Counted from the stretch's first letter, positions 44,881 through 52,396 are shown. The stretch: 64,000 nucleotides of DNA from an uncultured Clostridia bacterium (GCA_944368215.1 CALVWX010000003.1:1-64000), one strand, 5' to 3'. The notes: generated by a model from the sequence alone, not told the origin. Program-made: numbers and translations.

Positions 44881-46321
44881 AAAGAAAACAGCGACACGTA
44901 GAGGTAATCATGAAGGCTCTATTTATCAAAGAAAAGATGGAGTATGGATTTCACAAATTTCTATCGGATTAAAGCCTGACGGAAAACCTTTGCGAAAAAC
45001 TTTTACCGGAAAAACGAGAGCGGAAGTTGCCGCAAAGCTAATACCTTATTTAAATAAGGAAAATGGGAAAGTAGTTACTGCACGTGAAGAAGTACGGATT
45101 GAAAACCACATGATGTTTTGGCTTATGAATTATAAAATAACGACTGTAGCTCCGCGTACTTTTGAAAGTTGCATAAGAAATGCTAAATTGCATATCTTTC
45201 CTGTTTACGGAAATTTTCGCCCGCAAGATTTGAATATAGATAATTTGCAACCGCATTTCAAAATGTTGCTCAATAAATATGAACTTGACACAGTAAAAAA
45301 AGTCAAATATTTATTTTCTGATTATCTTGAATATTGCCTTGATAGAGGTTTAATAGATAGTAACCCACTAAGTAGAATCAAGTTTAAGTCCATAGAACGA
45401 AAGGCAAAAGAAAATACAGAAGAAAAAGAACAAAAAGCATTGCCTGAAGAATTGCGTGAACCATTTTTAATAGCGTTAAATACGGATCACTTTTTTAAAG
45501 CGTTTTGTCTAACGGCTATGTTTGCAGGTTTACGTCCGGGTGAAGTTATAGGATTACGGTGGCGTGATATTGACTTTCAAAACGAAACCTTGTCGGTTGT
45601 ACGAGGAATGACGGTAGAGCCTGAATTTGATAGTGAGGGTAATGTAGTTGCTCGTAAAACAGTAATAGGAAAAACAAAGACGGCGGGTAGTGTTAGAACT
45701 AATCCCATTCCTAAATTATTATTGCAAACACTATCAGATTGGAAAGAGTATCGAGAGAAGTTACAAATGGAAACAGGCTTTTCGCTAATAGGGAACGATG
45801 ACTTTGTATTCGGAACAAATAAAGGGGAGTTACGTTCATATTCAGGGACAAAGCATATGTTTGACAGATTCTTGAAACGAAACAATCTTGACGGCAAAGG
45901 AATACATTTCTATGAGTTAAGGCATACATTTTCAAATACCTTGTTTGAACAAAATACTAATCCGCGTGTTGTTCAGGCTCTGATGGGACACCGCAAAATT
46001 GAAACGACGATGATTTATAATACTGTAAGAGACAATAAATATTTGGAAAGCGCAATAGGTGTATTTGATAGTCGATATGAAACTGCGGGAGAAGCGGTAG
46101 AAGAGCCTGCCGATAAACATAAGTATTATAGAGCGCCCAAAAATAAGGCTGTTATGCAACCCATCACGCAACCTGTAGAAATTGAAACAACTGAACAGCA
46201 AGAAGATAAAGATGTAGAAACCATTGCAAAGAAAATATCCAAAATGTTAGAAGATTATAACATAACAGATATAGACGAATTTTTATCTTCTATGAAAAAG
46301 AAAAGCGAAGCAGAAATGTAA
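44870..46321 (+). CDS. int: Tyrosine integrase of the ICE, S-E-A-E-M tail
   Basis: A 483-residue Tn916-type recombinase. The N-terminal 60 residues (NHEGSIYQRKDGVWISQISIG) form the arm-binding domain, the core-binding SAM-like domain follows, and the catalytic residues are visible: Arg in FAGLRPGE (about 220), HFYELRHTF (about 345-353), GHRKIETTMIYN with the nucleophile Tyr near 382. After the catalytic domain is a ~100-residue extension ending KKKSEAEM, longer than in Tn916 Int. It is the last gene of the ICE and is followed by a terminator, so the tail has no ribosome-site role. Confidence 0.93.
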   Translation: MSHKKKTATRRGNHEGSIYQRKDGVWISQISIGLKPDGKPLRKTFTGKTRAEVAAKLIPYLNKENGKVVTAREEVRIENHMMFWLMNYKITTVAPRTFESCIRNAKLHIFPVYGNFRPQDLNIDNLQPHFKMLLNKYELDTVKKVKYLFSDYLEYCLDRGLIDSNPLSRIKFKSIERKAKENTEEKEQKALPEELREPFLIALNTDHFFKAFCLTAMFAGLRPGEVIGLRWRDIDFQNETLSVVRGMTVEPEFDSEGNVVARKTVIGKTKTAGSVRTNPIPKLLLQTLSDWKEYREKLQMETGFSLIGNDDFVFGTNKGELRSYSGTKHMFDRFLKRNNLDGKGIHFYELRHTFSNTLFEQNTNPRVVQALMGHRKIETTMIYNTVRDNKYLESAIGVFDSRYETAGEAVEEPADKHKYYRAPKNKAVMQPITQPVEIETTEQQEDKDVETIAKKISKMLEDYNITDIDEFLSSMKKKSEAEM

Positions 46322-46358
46322 AAGTAAAAGAACGACATAATATGTCGTTCTTTTACTT
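46322..46358. terminator. Bidirectional terminator after the ICE integrase
   Basis: A perfect palindrome (AAGTAAAAGAACGACATA and its complement around a one-base centre), ending in T-rich sequence. It closes the integrase transcript and could also stop transcription entering from the right. Confidence 0.85.
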
Positions 46359-46389
46359 AATTGACGGACTAAGCCTGTCTAGACCTGAA

Positions 46390-46440
46390 TATTTGCAGAC
46401 ATTTGCAGATAAAAAACCTTTTTGTTGCTTGCAAATATTT
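46390..46440. repeat. Putative arm-type integrase sites, ICE right end
   Basis: ATTTGCAGACATTTGCAGAT (46390-46409) holds two direct copies of ATTTGCAGA, and GCAAATATTT (46431-46440) is a partial inverted copy. Their place between the int gene and the att core fits arm-binding sites of a Tn916-type integrase. Confidence 0.5.
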
Positions 46441-46548
46441 TGCTCTTGTATTATAATATATAATATGGTATAGAAAAACACAATATATTGTATATTTCTA
46501 TGGTTGATGGAGAGTAGGGCATTTCCTTATCTAATTTAGGGTCTGTCT

Positions 46549-46593
46549 TTGGTAAGGACGAGGTCGCGGGTTCAAATCCCGCTATCAGCTCCA
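46549..46593 (+). repeat. att site: 3' fragment of tRNA-Thr(GGU), junction of ICE and second element
   Basis: 45 bp covering the anticodon loop TTGGTAA (anticodon GGT), variable loop, T-arm (GCGGG TTCAAAT CCCGC), the acceptor 3' strand, discriminator T and CCA. The D-arm and 5' acceptor strand are absent upstream, so it is not a working gene. It matches 52223-52267 at 44 of 45 positions (TATCAGC against TAACAGC). It marks the right end of the ICE. Confidence 0.9.
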
Positions 46594-46672
46594 CAGGAAA
46601 ACCACAAGATATTGTGGTTTTTTCTTTATTTTTGACGCCGTTATACACAAGCAAGCAAAAACATAAAATCAA

Positions 46673-46819
46673 TAGCAAACACGGTAGCAAACACTTTTTG
46701 CTATTTTTTTGATTTTCATCTTGACTTGCTGCATGAATTTGAAAAGCCAATTTTCGGACTGTCAAAAACGCCCTAAAACTGCCTTTTTCGGGTTCGGTAG
46801 CAAACAATAGCAAACACCC
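46673..46819. repeat. Arm-type integrase sites, left end of second element
   Basis: Paired direct repeats TAGCAAACACGGTAGCAAAC (46673-46692) and GGTAGCAAACAATAGCAAAC (46797-46816). The pairs lie 10-11 bases apart, one helical turn. The same octamer TAGCAAAC recurs at the other end of the element (52061-52080 and 52158-52169), which fits integrase arm binding. Confidence 0.65.
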
Positions 46820-46833
46820 CTTTCAATATGACG

Positions 46834-46863
46834 AAAGCCACCGCCCGAAAAGGCGATGGCTTT
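46834..46863. terminator. Terminator downstream of the second integrase
   Basis: AAAGCCACCGCC pairs with GGCGATGGCTTT (one mismatch), with A and T runs on the two sides, so it can work in both directions. It lies 12 bp beyond the stop of the leftward integrase gene. Confidence 0.75.
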
Positions 46864-46874
46864 TTAGTTGTCCG

Positions 46875-48296
46875 TTACATTTCAAAGTCTTTTCCGCGCC
46901 GCGGCTTTGGGCGGTCGTCGTCCATGGCTTCCATAAGCTCGTCCAAAGAGGATACGCCGTATTCGTCCATAAGCCGCGCGATATTTTGCAGAAAAGTATC
47001 GCCGTGGCTTTCTCCATTTTCGTCTGAAACCGCCACAGAAGTTTTTTCCGCAGTCTGCGGCGCGGGTGCCTGTTGTTCGCTCGGAGCGTATCGCTCGTCG
47101 AACACATCGACTGCCTTCTGCAAATATTTGTTTGTGGTAGCGGTGTTGTAAATCATCGTCGTTTCGACCTTCTTATGTCCCATGAGCATCTGAATGACTT
47201 TCGGGTTTTCCTGCGCCTCAAAAAGCGTATTGGAAAAGGTGTGCCGCAATTTATAAAAATGTATTCCCGCATCTTCCAACCCGTGCTTTTTCAATAGGCG
47301 GTTGAACATTGTCCGCGTGCCGTGATAAGAGCGCATTTCTCCGCTGTTGTTGGCGAAGATAAAATCGTCCGCTTTGCTCACGGGTGCTTTGGTCATGAGT
47401 TCTTGCATGGTGCGCAGTTTTTTCCATTCTTTCAAAGCATCAACAAGTAAATCGGGAATGGGCAGCACGCGCACGCTGCCCGCAGTCTTTGTCTTACCGA
47501 CGACGTATTCCCGCTTGATAATGTTTCCGTTTTCGTCAAAGGTTGGTTCTACCGTCTGCGCGCGGACGACGGAAAGCGTTTTATTTTTCTCGTCAAAGTC
47601 CTTCCATTTGAGAGCGAGCGCTTCACCGATCCGCAAGCCTGCAAACATTGAAGTCAGGCAAAGCGGCTTGAACAGTACGCTCGTACCGATTGCCTGTAAG
47701 AAGCGGTCGCGCAGTTCTTCGGGAATAGCTTTGTATTCCTGTTGTTCGGCGGCGTCTTTCGTCTTGCGTTCCCGCGATTGCAGGCGTACCTTGCTCACGG
47801 GGTTTTTGTCTATGATTTCCTCGTCGATACAATATTCAAAATATTGTCCGAGTTGGTATTTGATATGCTTGACGGTGTCGAGCGCGTAGCCGCTGTCGAG
47901 CATACCGCCGAGAAAGTCCTGCAATAAATTTGTCGTAATATTTTGCGGCAGATAGTCGCCCATGTGCGGATAGATATATCGTTTTGCGTTGACAACATAA
48001 CGCTCAAATGTGCGCGCGGCAATCGTGCGCTTTTTGTACTTCATCAACCAAAATTGCATGTGCTTTTGGAGCGACATATCCTGTTGGATCAGTTGCTTGC
48101 GCGCGCCGTTTTTGGGAAGGTAAGGGGCAAGGTTAGCGATAGCTTCCGCGCGTGTTTTGCCCGAAACCGCTTTGCGTATCTGCTTGCCGTTTTCGTCGTA
48201 ACCAATCGTCGCTTGCGCCACCCAAAGTCCGCGCTTATTTTTATAGACGCTGCCTTCGTTGTTTGCCCGTTTGGATGTAGCCTTTTTACGCGGCAT
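46875..48296 (-). CDS. int2: Tyrosine integrase of the second element, F-E-M tail
   Basis: A 473-residue homologue of the ICE integrase. The N-terminus NNEGSVYKNKRGLWVAQATIG is the arm-binding domain, and the catalytic residues lie in FAGLRIGEALAL, HFYKLRHTF and GHKKVETTMIYN. It has the same domain order and nearly the same length. After the catalytic domain it carries a disordered stretch (PQTAEKTSVAVSDENG) and ends RRGKDFEM, again E-M-COOH although the rest of the tail differs from its counterpart. It is coupled to its excisionase gene by an 11-bp overlap. Confidence 0.93.
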   Translation of the reverse strand: MPRKKATSKRANNEGSVYKNKRGLWVAQATIGYDENGKQIRKAVSGKTRAEAIANLAPYLPKNGARKQLIQQDMSLQKHMQFWLMKYKKRTIAARTFERYVVNAKRYIYPHMGDYLPQNITTNLLQDFLGGMLDSGYALDTVKHIKYQLGQYFEYCIDEEIIDKNPVSKVRLQSRERKTKDAAEQQEYKAIPEELRDRFLQAIGTSVLFKPLCLTSMFAGLRIGEALALKWKDFDEKNKTLSVVRAQTVEPTFDENGNIIKREYVVGKTKTAGSVRVLPIPDLLVDALKEWKKLRTMQELMTKAPVSKADDFIFANNSGEMRSYHGTRTMFNRLLKKHGLEDAGIHFYKLRHTFSNTLFEAQENPKVIQMLMGHKKVETTMIYNTATTNKYLQKAVDVFDERYAPSEQQAPAPQTAEKTSVAVSDENGESHGDTFLQNIARLMDEYGVSSLDELMEAMDDDRPKPRRGKDFEM

Positions 48297-48561
48297 AATG
48301 ATTGCCTCCTGTATTCTCGCTCATTTGCCATGTTACAAAGTTGACTATGCTCACGACCTGCCGTTTGCCGACTTTCATAACGGGAAAGCGGCGGCTGCGC
48401 ATGAGTGCGCGCACGTTGTCCCTGCCCAAGCCCGTCAGTTTTATAATGTCCTCGCAATCGAGAAAACTTTTTCCGAATTGAGCCGAAAGGCGTTTTACCT
48501 CGTCCGCAATGACCTGTTCGATATTAACCGCTGAATTGTTCCCGTAAAATCTCAAATACAA
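48286..48561 (-). CDS. xis2: Excisionase-like protein of the second element
   Basis: A 91-residue homologue of the excisionase at 44611 (VNIEQVIADEVKRLSAQFGKS, then LTGLGRDNVRALMRS). The TTG start has GGAGG just upstream; a second TTG two codons later has better spacing. It is coupled to int2. Confidence 0.8.
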   Translation of the reverse strand: MYLRFYGNNSAVNIEQVIADEVKRLSAQFGKSFLDCEDIIKLTGLGRDNVRALMRSRRFPVMKVGKRQVVSIVNFVTWQMSENTGGNHYAA

Positions 48562-48860
48562 ATTACCTCCATATCATATTTTAATGCTTCCGCCGTAAGT
48601 TCGTATCCGCGCTTAAATTCGCTTATAAGCGACTTGGAACATACCTTTGATTTCCCGACCGACACGCGCAGAACACGGCTTAAAACGGCTATTTTACAAC
48701 AATAAATTTCACTCTTCAAAAGACGGAAGCGGGTATCCCGCCTTCCCGTAAATTGTGAGCGAGACTGCAAAGTGAGTCTCGGCTCTTATCCTGTTCAACA
48801 AAATAGGTCTTTTTTGCTCTCTTTGGCTCCACCCCTCAAACAAGGCAGCGTCCGTCTTTT
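48562..48860. other. Non-coding stretch upstream of xis2 with a hairpin shared with the ICE
   Basis: No convincing gene. It contains a hairpin at 48725-48746 whose 13-nt core GCGGGTATCCCGC (48729-48741) is the reverse complement of the core in the ICE hairpin at 17580-17592. The rest is AT-rich with several short inverted repeats (for example CGCTTATAAGCG near 48619-48632). Confidence 0.5.
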
Positions 48861-49118
48861 CTATCCGTCGTTCGATTTGTGAGATTGCCGCTTGCGGCTG
48901 CCCGTATAGACGATAATATTTCCGTTTTGCCGGTGCAGCGAATTGTAACTCGGCGTTCGCTTGATCTGTCCGAATACTTCCAAAACGGAGAGGTCGTCCT
49001 GTATCGTCCGTTCGCTCACGCCGAACTCTCTCGCCATGACTGCTACGGTAAACCGCCGCCCGCTTCGCCTGCGGATAAACCGCAAAAGCGCGTCCTGCCG
49101 TTCGTCTTTTTTGCTCAT
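48861..49118 (-). CDS. Small HTH_11/DeoR-type regulator
   Basis: An 85-residue protein with a winged helix (RRFTVAVMAREFGVSERTIQDDLSVLE, about residues 21-47), then a basic C-terminus. GGAGG precedes the ATG at 49118. It is probably a regulator of the second element's own genes. Confidence 0.75.
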   Translation of the reverse strand: MSKKDERQDALLRFIRRRSGRRFTVAVMAREFGVSERTIQDDLSVLEVFGQIKRTPSYNSLHRQNGNIIVYTGSRKRQSHKSNDG

Positions 49119-49207
49119 GTTTACCTCCTATGACAATATTTCGGGACATACAAAAAATCAGTCCGATAACGGACTGACTTTTCATTCTCTATTCAGTTTT
49201 GAGAAAA

Positions 49208-49234
49208 GCCCCTCATAATATAGCCATAAGGGGC
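49208..49234. terminator. Hairpin downstream of the sigma-like gene
   Basis: GCCCCT (49208-49213) pairs with AGGGGC (49229-49234). A second short hairpin, AGTCCG/CGGACT, lies at about 49160-49175 before an A-rich run on the minus strand. Together they likely end the leftward transcript of the sigma-like gene. Confidence 0.45.
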
Positions 49235-49252
49235 GCAAAAAATCGTACCCCC

Positions 49253-49747
49253 CTATGAACGGGTGCCGAAAATAGCGTTGAGGAGCAGGAGAGCCTGTTT
49301 GTTTTCAATGCGCTGCTTTTCCAAATTTGCCTGTGCCTTTAAGATGAGTTTTCGGACAGCTCCTTCGGTTATGCCCATAGACTTTGCGATTTCGACCTTT
49401 TTGATTTTCAGATACTGAAACAAAAAGTAGGCTTGCGCTTGTCGTGGGGTAAGGGTATCTTCAAGTTGCTCTTTCCGCTTTGCAAGTTTCTCTTTACGAA
49501 TTTGCTCTTTTTTGAGTTCGGCTTGCTCCTGTCGTTGCTTTTCCTTTATCTCGAAATAGTCTGTGTTCGCCGCAGGGAGATCGAAACCTTTTTCGGCAAG
49601 TTTTTCCAACGATTTATGCCGTCGCGTTTCTTTGAGTTTGACTTTTTCTTCATAAATTAAAAATTGTTCAAACGCCGCCGCAACTTCTTCGGAAACTTCG
49701 ATTTCTTCCGTATGCCTGTCGGCAAATTTGTATGTAATAAGTGGCAT
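49253..49747 (-). CDS. Sigma-70 region 4-like protein of the second element
   Basis: A 164-residue protein with a Lys/Glu-rich coiled-coil middle (about 60-95). The C-terminal helix-turn-helix (LTPRQAQAYFLFQYLKIKK, then EIAKSMGITEGAVRKLILKA) is of sigma region 4 type. It resembles the first ICE gene (7065) in length and layout, including a VSEE segment near the start. A GGAG site lies 6 bases before the ATG. It starts 3 bp after the zinc-ribbon gene. Confidence 0.75.
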   Translation of the reverse strand: MPLITYKFADRHTEEIEVSEEVAAAFEQFLIYEEKVKLKETRRHKSLEKLAEKGFDLPAANTDYFEIKEKQRQEQAELKKEQIRKEKLAKRKEQLEDTLTPRQAQAYFLFQYLKIKKVEIAKSMGITEGAVRKLILKAQANLEKQRIENKQALLLLNAIFGTRS

Positions 49748-49750
49748 AAG

Positions 49751-49936
49751 CTACTCCGTTAGAGTTATAGTTTTTACTTTTTTCGGGTGATCAGTCGGCG
49801 TGCAGTTAGTATTCGTTTCTGTAATTACAACCCGAATAAGTTTGCCACAACGCGGACAAAGTATATCCACGTCCGAACCGCTTTCGCCTTTACATAACTT
49901 GTACCCGCATATCGGGCAAGATGCATACATTTTCAT
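49751..49936 (-). CDS. Zinc-ribbon protein of the second element (Com-like)
   Basis: A 61-residue protein with CPICGYKLC and CPRCGKLIRV knuckles, similar to the small Com/Cys-rich proteins of mobile elements. GGAG precedes the ATG. It is followed at once by the sigma-like gene. Confidence 0.65.
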   Translation of the reverse strand: MKMYASCPICGYKLCKGESGSDVDILCPRCGKLIRVVITETNTNCTPTDHPKKVKTITLTE

Positions 49937-49957
49937 AATTGATCTCCATAAACATTT

Positions 49958-50614
49958 TTATACATCTACTTTTGCAAAATTTTTCATTGAAATTTTACAA
50001 CTTGTAATCGTTAGAAACAGATACACGAGTAAACCTATAAGACACGCAAGCACTTTTGCAATTGTGTGAATAGAATTAACTCCATTCAAAATATCTGAGA
50101 AAAGTGGGGTCGTCCAACGTAAAACAATAAATAAGCCAATTAGCAAGAATACAATAATTGCACCAATAACAAACGGAATTCCGATTTTGTCAGGTTTTTT
50201 GAAATAGCACGGGAAGAAAATCAGATTAAAAACTCCTAACAAAACCGCGCCGTTACCCACCAAAACAATGTTTGCCGATATTCCTGTTTGGTTAACATAT
50301 TGTTCCGCAGGTAGAATGACTCCTTTAATTGCACCTATAACACCCACAAGCAATAAACTGATACACTGCAACCCAATCACAACCAGCATTTTTGCGAGAG
50401 GTATATGCTCTTTTTTTACGGGCAATGTACAGGAGAACGCAATATCGCTGTTTTCTCTTGCCTTCATGCAGCAGAAAAATACCGAAAGGCAGGAGAAAAA
50501 GAAAATGACTTCATACGGATAATTCGGCACGAATACAAGGACGGCAAAGGAGAGAAAAATAAAAGCCGTAGGGTGCATACAAAGTGCTAATTCTTTTTTA
50601 ATCAGATTAACCAT
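49958..50614 (-). CDS. ABC-2 type membrane permease
   Basis: A 218-residue membrane protein with about six hydrophobic segments and the start MVNLIKKELALCMHPTAF typical of ABC-2 permeases. It overlaps the ATPase gene by 8 bp. Together they form an exporter, and the arrangement with an AbrB-type regulator suggests peptide or antimicrobial resistance, though the substrate cannot be read from the sequence. Confidence 0.82.
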   Translation of the reverse strand: MVNLIKKELALCMHPTAFIFLSFAVLVFVPNYPYEVIFFFSCLSVFFCCMKARENSDIAFSCTLPVKKEHIPLAKMLVVIGLQCISLLLVGVIGAIKGVILPAEQYVNQTGISANIVLVGNGAVLLGVFNLIFFPCYFKKPDKIGIPFVIGAIIVFLLIGLFIVLRWTTPLFSDILNGVNSIHTIAKVLACLIGLLVYLFLTITSCKISMKNFAKVDV

Positions 50615-51458
50615 ATCTTTCCTCCACGTTTGTCTTTTCCAGATGCACTATAATATTGTCTATTGTTGCATCTGAAAGAGTAACACCGTTCAATCTTTGC
50701 GTATCGCACGAGAGCAACCCCTCGTATCCATCTTTTACTGACTTAACGCCGATGGCATTTGCAGCCGTTGCGTCTGCAAGAGAAGAAAAATGCGCTAACT
50801 TATATTTACCAAGCAATTCTTTCAATGGACACGTTGCAAGAATTCTACCCTGTGAAATATAAACGATGTCGTCGGCAATTCGCATTAAGTCGGATGTAAT
50901 GTGTGTGGAAAAAAGTACAGAAACGCCTTCTTCACGCACAAGCCGTAAAATTATGTCGCAAAACTCTTCACGCGAAAGCGGATCAAGTCCGCTCGTCGGT
51001 TCGTCCATAATGAGCAATTTTGCTCCGTGCGAAAGGGCGAGAGCAAGCGCAAATTTTACTTTCATACCTTCGGAAAGTTCCTTTACCTTTTTCCTTTCAG
51101 ACAGTTCAAATTGCGCAAGGAATTTTTCATACTTGCTCTGATCCCACGTCGGGTAAAAAGGGGCATACGCTTTGCGGATAGCGATAAGCGTATTCATAGG
51201 ATAACATCGAAAGCCGCCGCCCACATAGCCAATTATCTGTTTAGTAGCTATTTCGTCTTTGTAAAAATCATTTCCAAAGACAACGACATCTCCTGCTGTT
51301 GAGATAAGTCGTAAGATCCCTTTAATTGTTGTACTTTTTCCTGCGCCATTTCTGCCGATAAGCCCACATATATGTCCCTGCTCTACGCAAAAACTAATTT
51401 TGTCCAGCGTGAATTCAGGATAGACTTTCGTCAATTCTTTTACTTCGAGAGCTTTCAT
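50607..51458 (-). CDS. ABC transporter ATP-binding protein
   Basis: A 283-residue ATPase: Walker A GRNGAGKSTT near residue 36, signature LSEGM in place of LSGGQ near 130, Walker B LLIMDEPTSGLDP near 150 and the switch His in FSTHI. The LSEGM variant is common in ABC-2 exporters of the YtrB type. It overlaps both the permease and AbrB genes. Confidence 0.9.
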   Translation of the reverse strand: MKALEVKELTKVYPEFTLDKISFCVEQGHICGLIGRNGAGKSTTIKGILRLISTAGDVVVFGNDFYKDEIATKQIIGYVGGGFRCYPMNTLIAIRKAYAPFYPTWDQSKYEKFLAQFELSERKKVKELSEGMKVKFALALALSHGAKLLIMDEPTSGLDPLSREEFCDIILRLVREEGVSVLFSTHITSDLMRIADDIVYISQGRILATCPLKELLGKYKLAHFSSLADATAANAIGVKSVKDGYEGLLSCDTQRLNGVTLSDATIDNIIVHLEKTNVEERYG

Positions 51459-51685
51459 TTTTCCTCGCTATCTCCGTTTTTAGCATGATTGACGGTGTTC
51501 CAAAATGTTTCAACGTATGAAAATGGCTGTAAGGCAATACCTTGCCCTTCGTCCGCCATCAATACCAATGAATCGCCGGTATTCAGCGAAAACATATCTC
51601 GCACCTCTTTGGGAATGACGATTTGTCCTTTGGGACCGATTTTTACCGTCGCCAAAAATTTCCCCTTAGGAAAGTTTTTATCCAT
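51455..51685 (-). CDS. AbrB/SpoVT-type transcription regulator
   Basis: A 76-residue protein containing the swapped-hairpin DNA-binding fold (ATVKIGPKGQIVIPKEVRDMF, then TGDSLVLMADEGQG). The ATG at 51685 is chosen because GGAG lies 9 bases before it; a reading from 51733 would add 16 residues with no ribosome site. It is the first gene of the leftward exporter operon and likely autoregulates it. Confidence 0.85.
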   Translation of the reverse strand: MDKNFPKGKFLATVKIGPKGQIVIPKEVRDMFSLNTGDSLVLMADEGQGIALQPFSYVETFWNTVNHAKNGDSEEK

Positions 51686-51737
51686 AAAAATTATCTCCTT
51701 CGTATAATTAGTATTACTTTTCCAACCATACAAACAT

Positions 51738-51766
51738 ATTATACTTCCTTTTATGGGTTATGTCAA
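51738..51766 (-). promoter_or_regulatory. Consensus promoter for the AbrB-ABC operon
   Basis: On the minus strand a perfect TTGACA (51761-51766) and a perfect TATAAT (51738-51743) are separated by 17 bases. This is the strongest promoter match in the window. Confidence 0.9.
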
Positions 51767-51843
51767 GTTAATAAGGGGTGCGATTAAAATCTTACTGTTT
51801 AGGATTTCCTTTGTTAAATCGAATAGCCATAAAAAGAATAAAA

Positions 51844-52010
51844 AAACACCTTGAACATAAATTTTGCGTTCAAAGTGTTTCTCTAATACTTCATTCAAGT
51901 ATAACTCAACTTAACTCTTTTGCCGCCTTTTTAGGGTGGTTTTCAGCCGAAAATGTGTTTGCTATTGTTTCAAAACAAGCAAAAAAACGGGGCAAAATTG
52001 CCCCGTTTTT
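51844..52010. terminator. Two strong hairpins near the right end of the second element
   Basis: A 13-bp interrupted repeat AAACACCTTGAAC / GTTCAAAGTGTTT (51844-51880) and a perfect palindrome AACGGGGCAATTTTGCCCC-type structure with T5 (51984-52010). They can insulate the element from chromosomal transcription coming from the right. Confidence 0.65.
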
Positions 52011-52169
52011 ACCTATAAAAAGCCTGTTTTTGACGCTCTAAAACGCCCTAAAACGGAAAAATAGCAAACGGTAGCAAACAAATCGCCTTTTTCGGGCTAT
52101 TTGCTATTGCTCCGTGTTTTTCCCTGAAACGGCTTTTTCATACTATATATTGTGGTTTATAGCAAACAC
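51955..52169. repeat. Arm-type integrase sites, right end of second element
   Basis: Copies of TAGCAAAC occur at 52061-52080 (two direct, ATAGCAAACGGTAGCAAACA) and 52158-52169, with inverted copies near 51955-51970 and 52098-52107. The surrounding phrases CGCCCTAAAAC and GCCTTTTTCGGG also occur at the left end near 46767-46793, so the two ends share more than the arm sites. Confidence 0.65.
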
Positions 52170-52222
52170 TTTGCGCAGATGTATTGGCGTGTTTTTCCTT
52201 TGCCGTGTTTTGGCTCTGTTCC

Positions 52223-52267
52223 TTGGTAAGGACGAGGTCGCGGGTTCAAATCCCGCTAACAGCTCCA
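52223..52267 (+). repeat. att site: 3' fragment of tRNA-Thr(GGU), junction with chromosome
   Basis: The 45-bp partner of 46549-46593, with one difference in the acceptor strand. The upstream sequence lacks a D-arm and does not pair properly with the anticodon stem, so this too is a fragment. What follows on the right is chromosomal, which makes this the outermost attachment site of the stack. Confidence 0.9.
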
Positions 52268-52294
52268 GCGTCGATTTAAGGCGTGTTTTGTAAT

Positions 52295-52396
52295 AACCCG
52301 AGATTTTTCTCGGGTTGTTTTTTATGTGACTTACGAAATGTAGTAAAATTTTAAAGGCGCGCGGTTGCGTTGATTGAGTCAACGCAACCGCGCGCC
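52295..52396. terminator. Terminator pair between att site and chromosomal gene
   Basis: AACCCGAG / CTCGGGTT (52295-52316) followed by a T-rich run likely served the tRNA-Thr transcript. A second, perfect 18-bp GC-rich hairpin (52356-52373 with 52379-52396) lies 24 bp beyond the stop of the leftward DnaD-like gene and probably ends it. Confidence 0.8.

Larger units (their letters stand above)
7065..46593 (+). mobile_element. Integrative conjugative element (MobL relaxase, Mbov_039x-type secretion system), left end not in window
   Basis: The stretch contains relaxase, coupling protein, VirB4, VirB6-like and pilin-like genes, an accessory block, excisionase and tyrosine integrase. It ends in a 45-bp copy of the tRNA-Thr(GGU) 3' end at 46549-46593. 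No matching tRNA sequence is visible at the left side of the window. Because the tRNA fragment here is 3'-only and reads rightward, the intact tRNA and the left end should be left of base 1. The galactose operon at 86-6423 would then also be part of the element. No cell-wall hydrolase gene is visible in the window, although such elements normally carry one. Confidence 0.85.
46594..52267. mobile_element. Second, 5.7-kb integrative element (CIME/IME-like) in tandem with the ICE
   Basis: The stretch is bounded by two copies of the tRNA-Thr(GGU) 3' end, with matching arm-type repeats (TAGCAAAC) just inside both ends. All genes read leftward: integrase, excisionase, a helix-turn-helix protein, a sigma-like protein, a zinc ribbon and an AbrB-ABC operon. 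No relaxase or secretion gene is present, so it would need the ICE or another element for transfer. Confidence 0.82.

Noticed and set aside
46549..46593. Possible functional tRNA-Thr gene
   Set aside because: Only the anticodon loop to CCA is present; no D-arm or 5' acceptor strand lies upstream here or at 52223.
46451..46813. 120-residue minus-strand frame containing AGFEPATSSLPK
   Set aside because: This is the antisense reading of the tRNA-Thr fragment, a well-known spurious protein; it has no start signal.
46673..46819. TAGCAAAC repeats as a CRISPR array
   Set aside because: The repeats are 8-10 bp, spaced by a helical turn and present at both element ends, fitting integrase arm sites and not CRISPR.
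48552..48770. 72-residue minus-strand frame upstream of xis2
   Set aside because: Its composition is not protein-like, it has no ribosome site and it covers the shared hairpin.
48709..49185. 158-residue minus-strand frame overlapping the small HTH gene
   Set aside because: Arg-rich out-of-frame reading; the HTH frame inside it has GGAGG and a clear winged helix.
52143..52382. 79-residue minus-strand frame containing LAGFEPATSSLPR
   Set aside because: The same antisense-tRNA artefact at the second attachment site.
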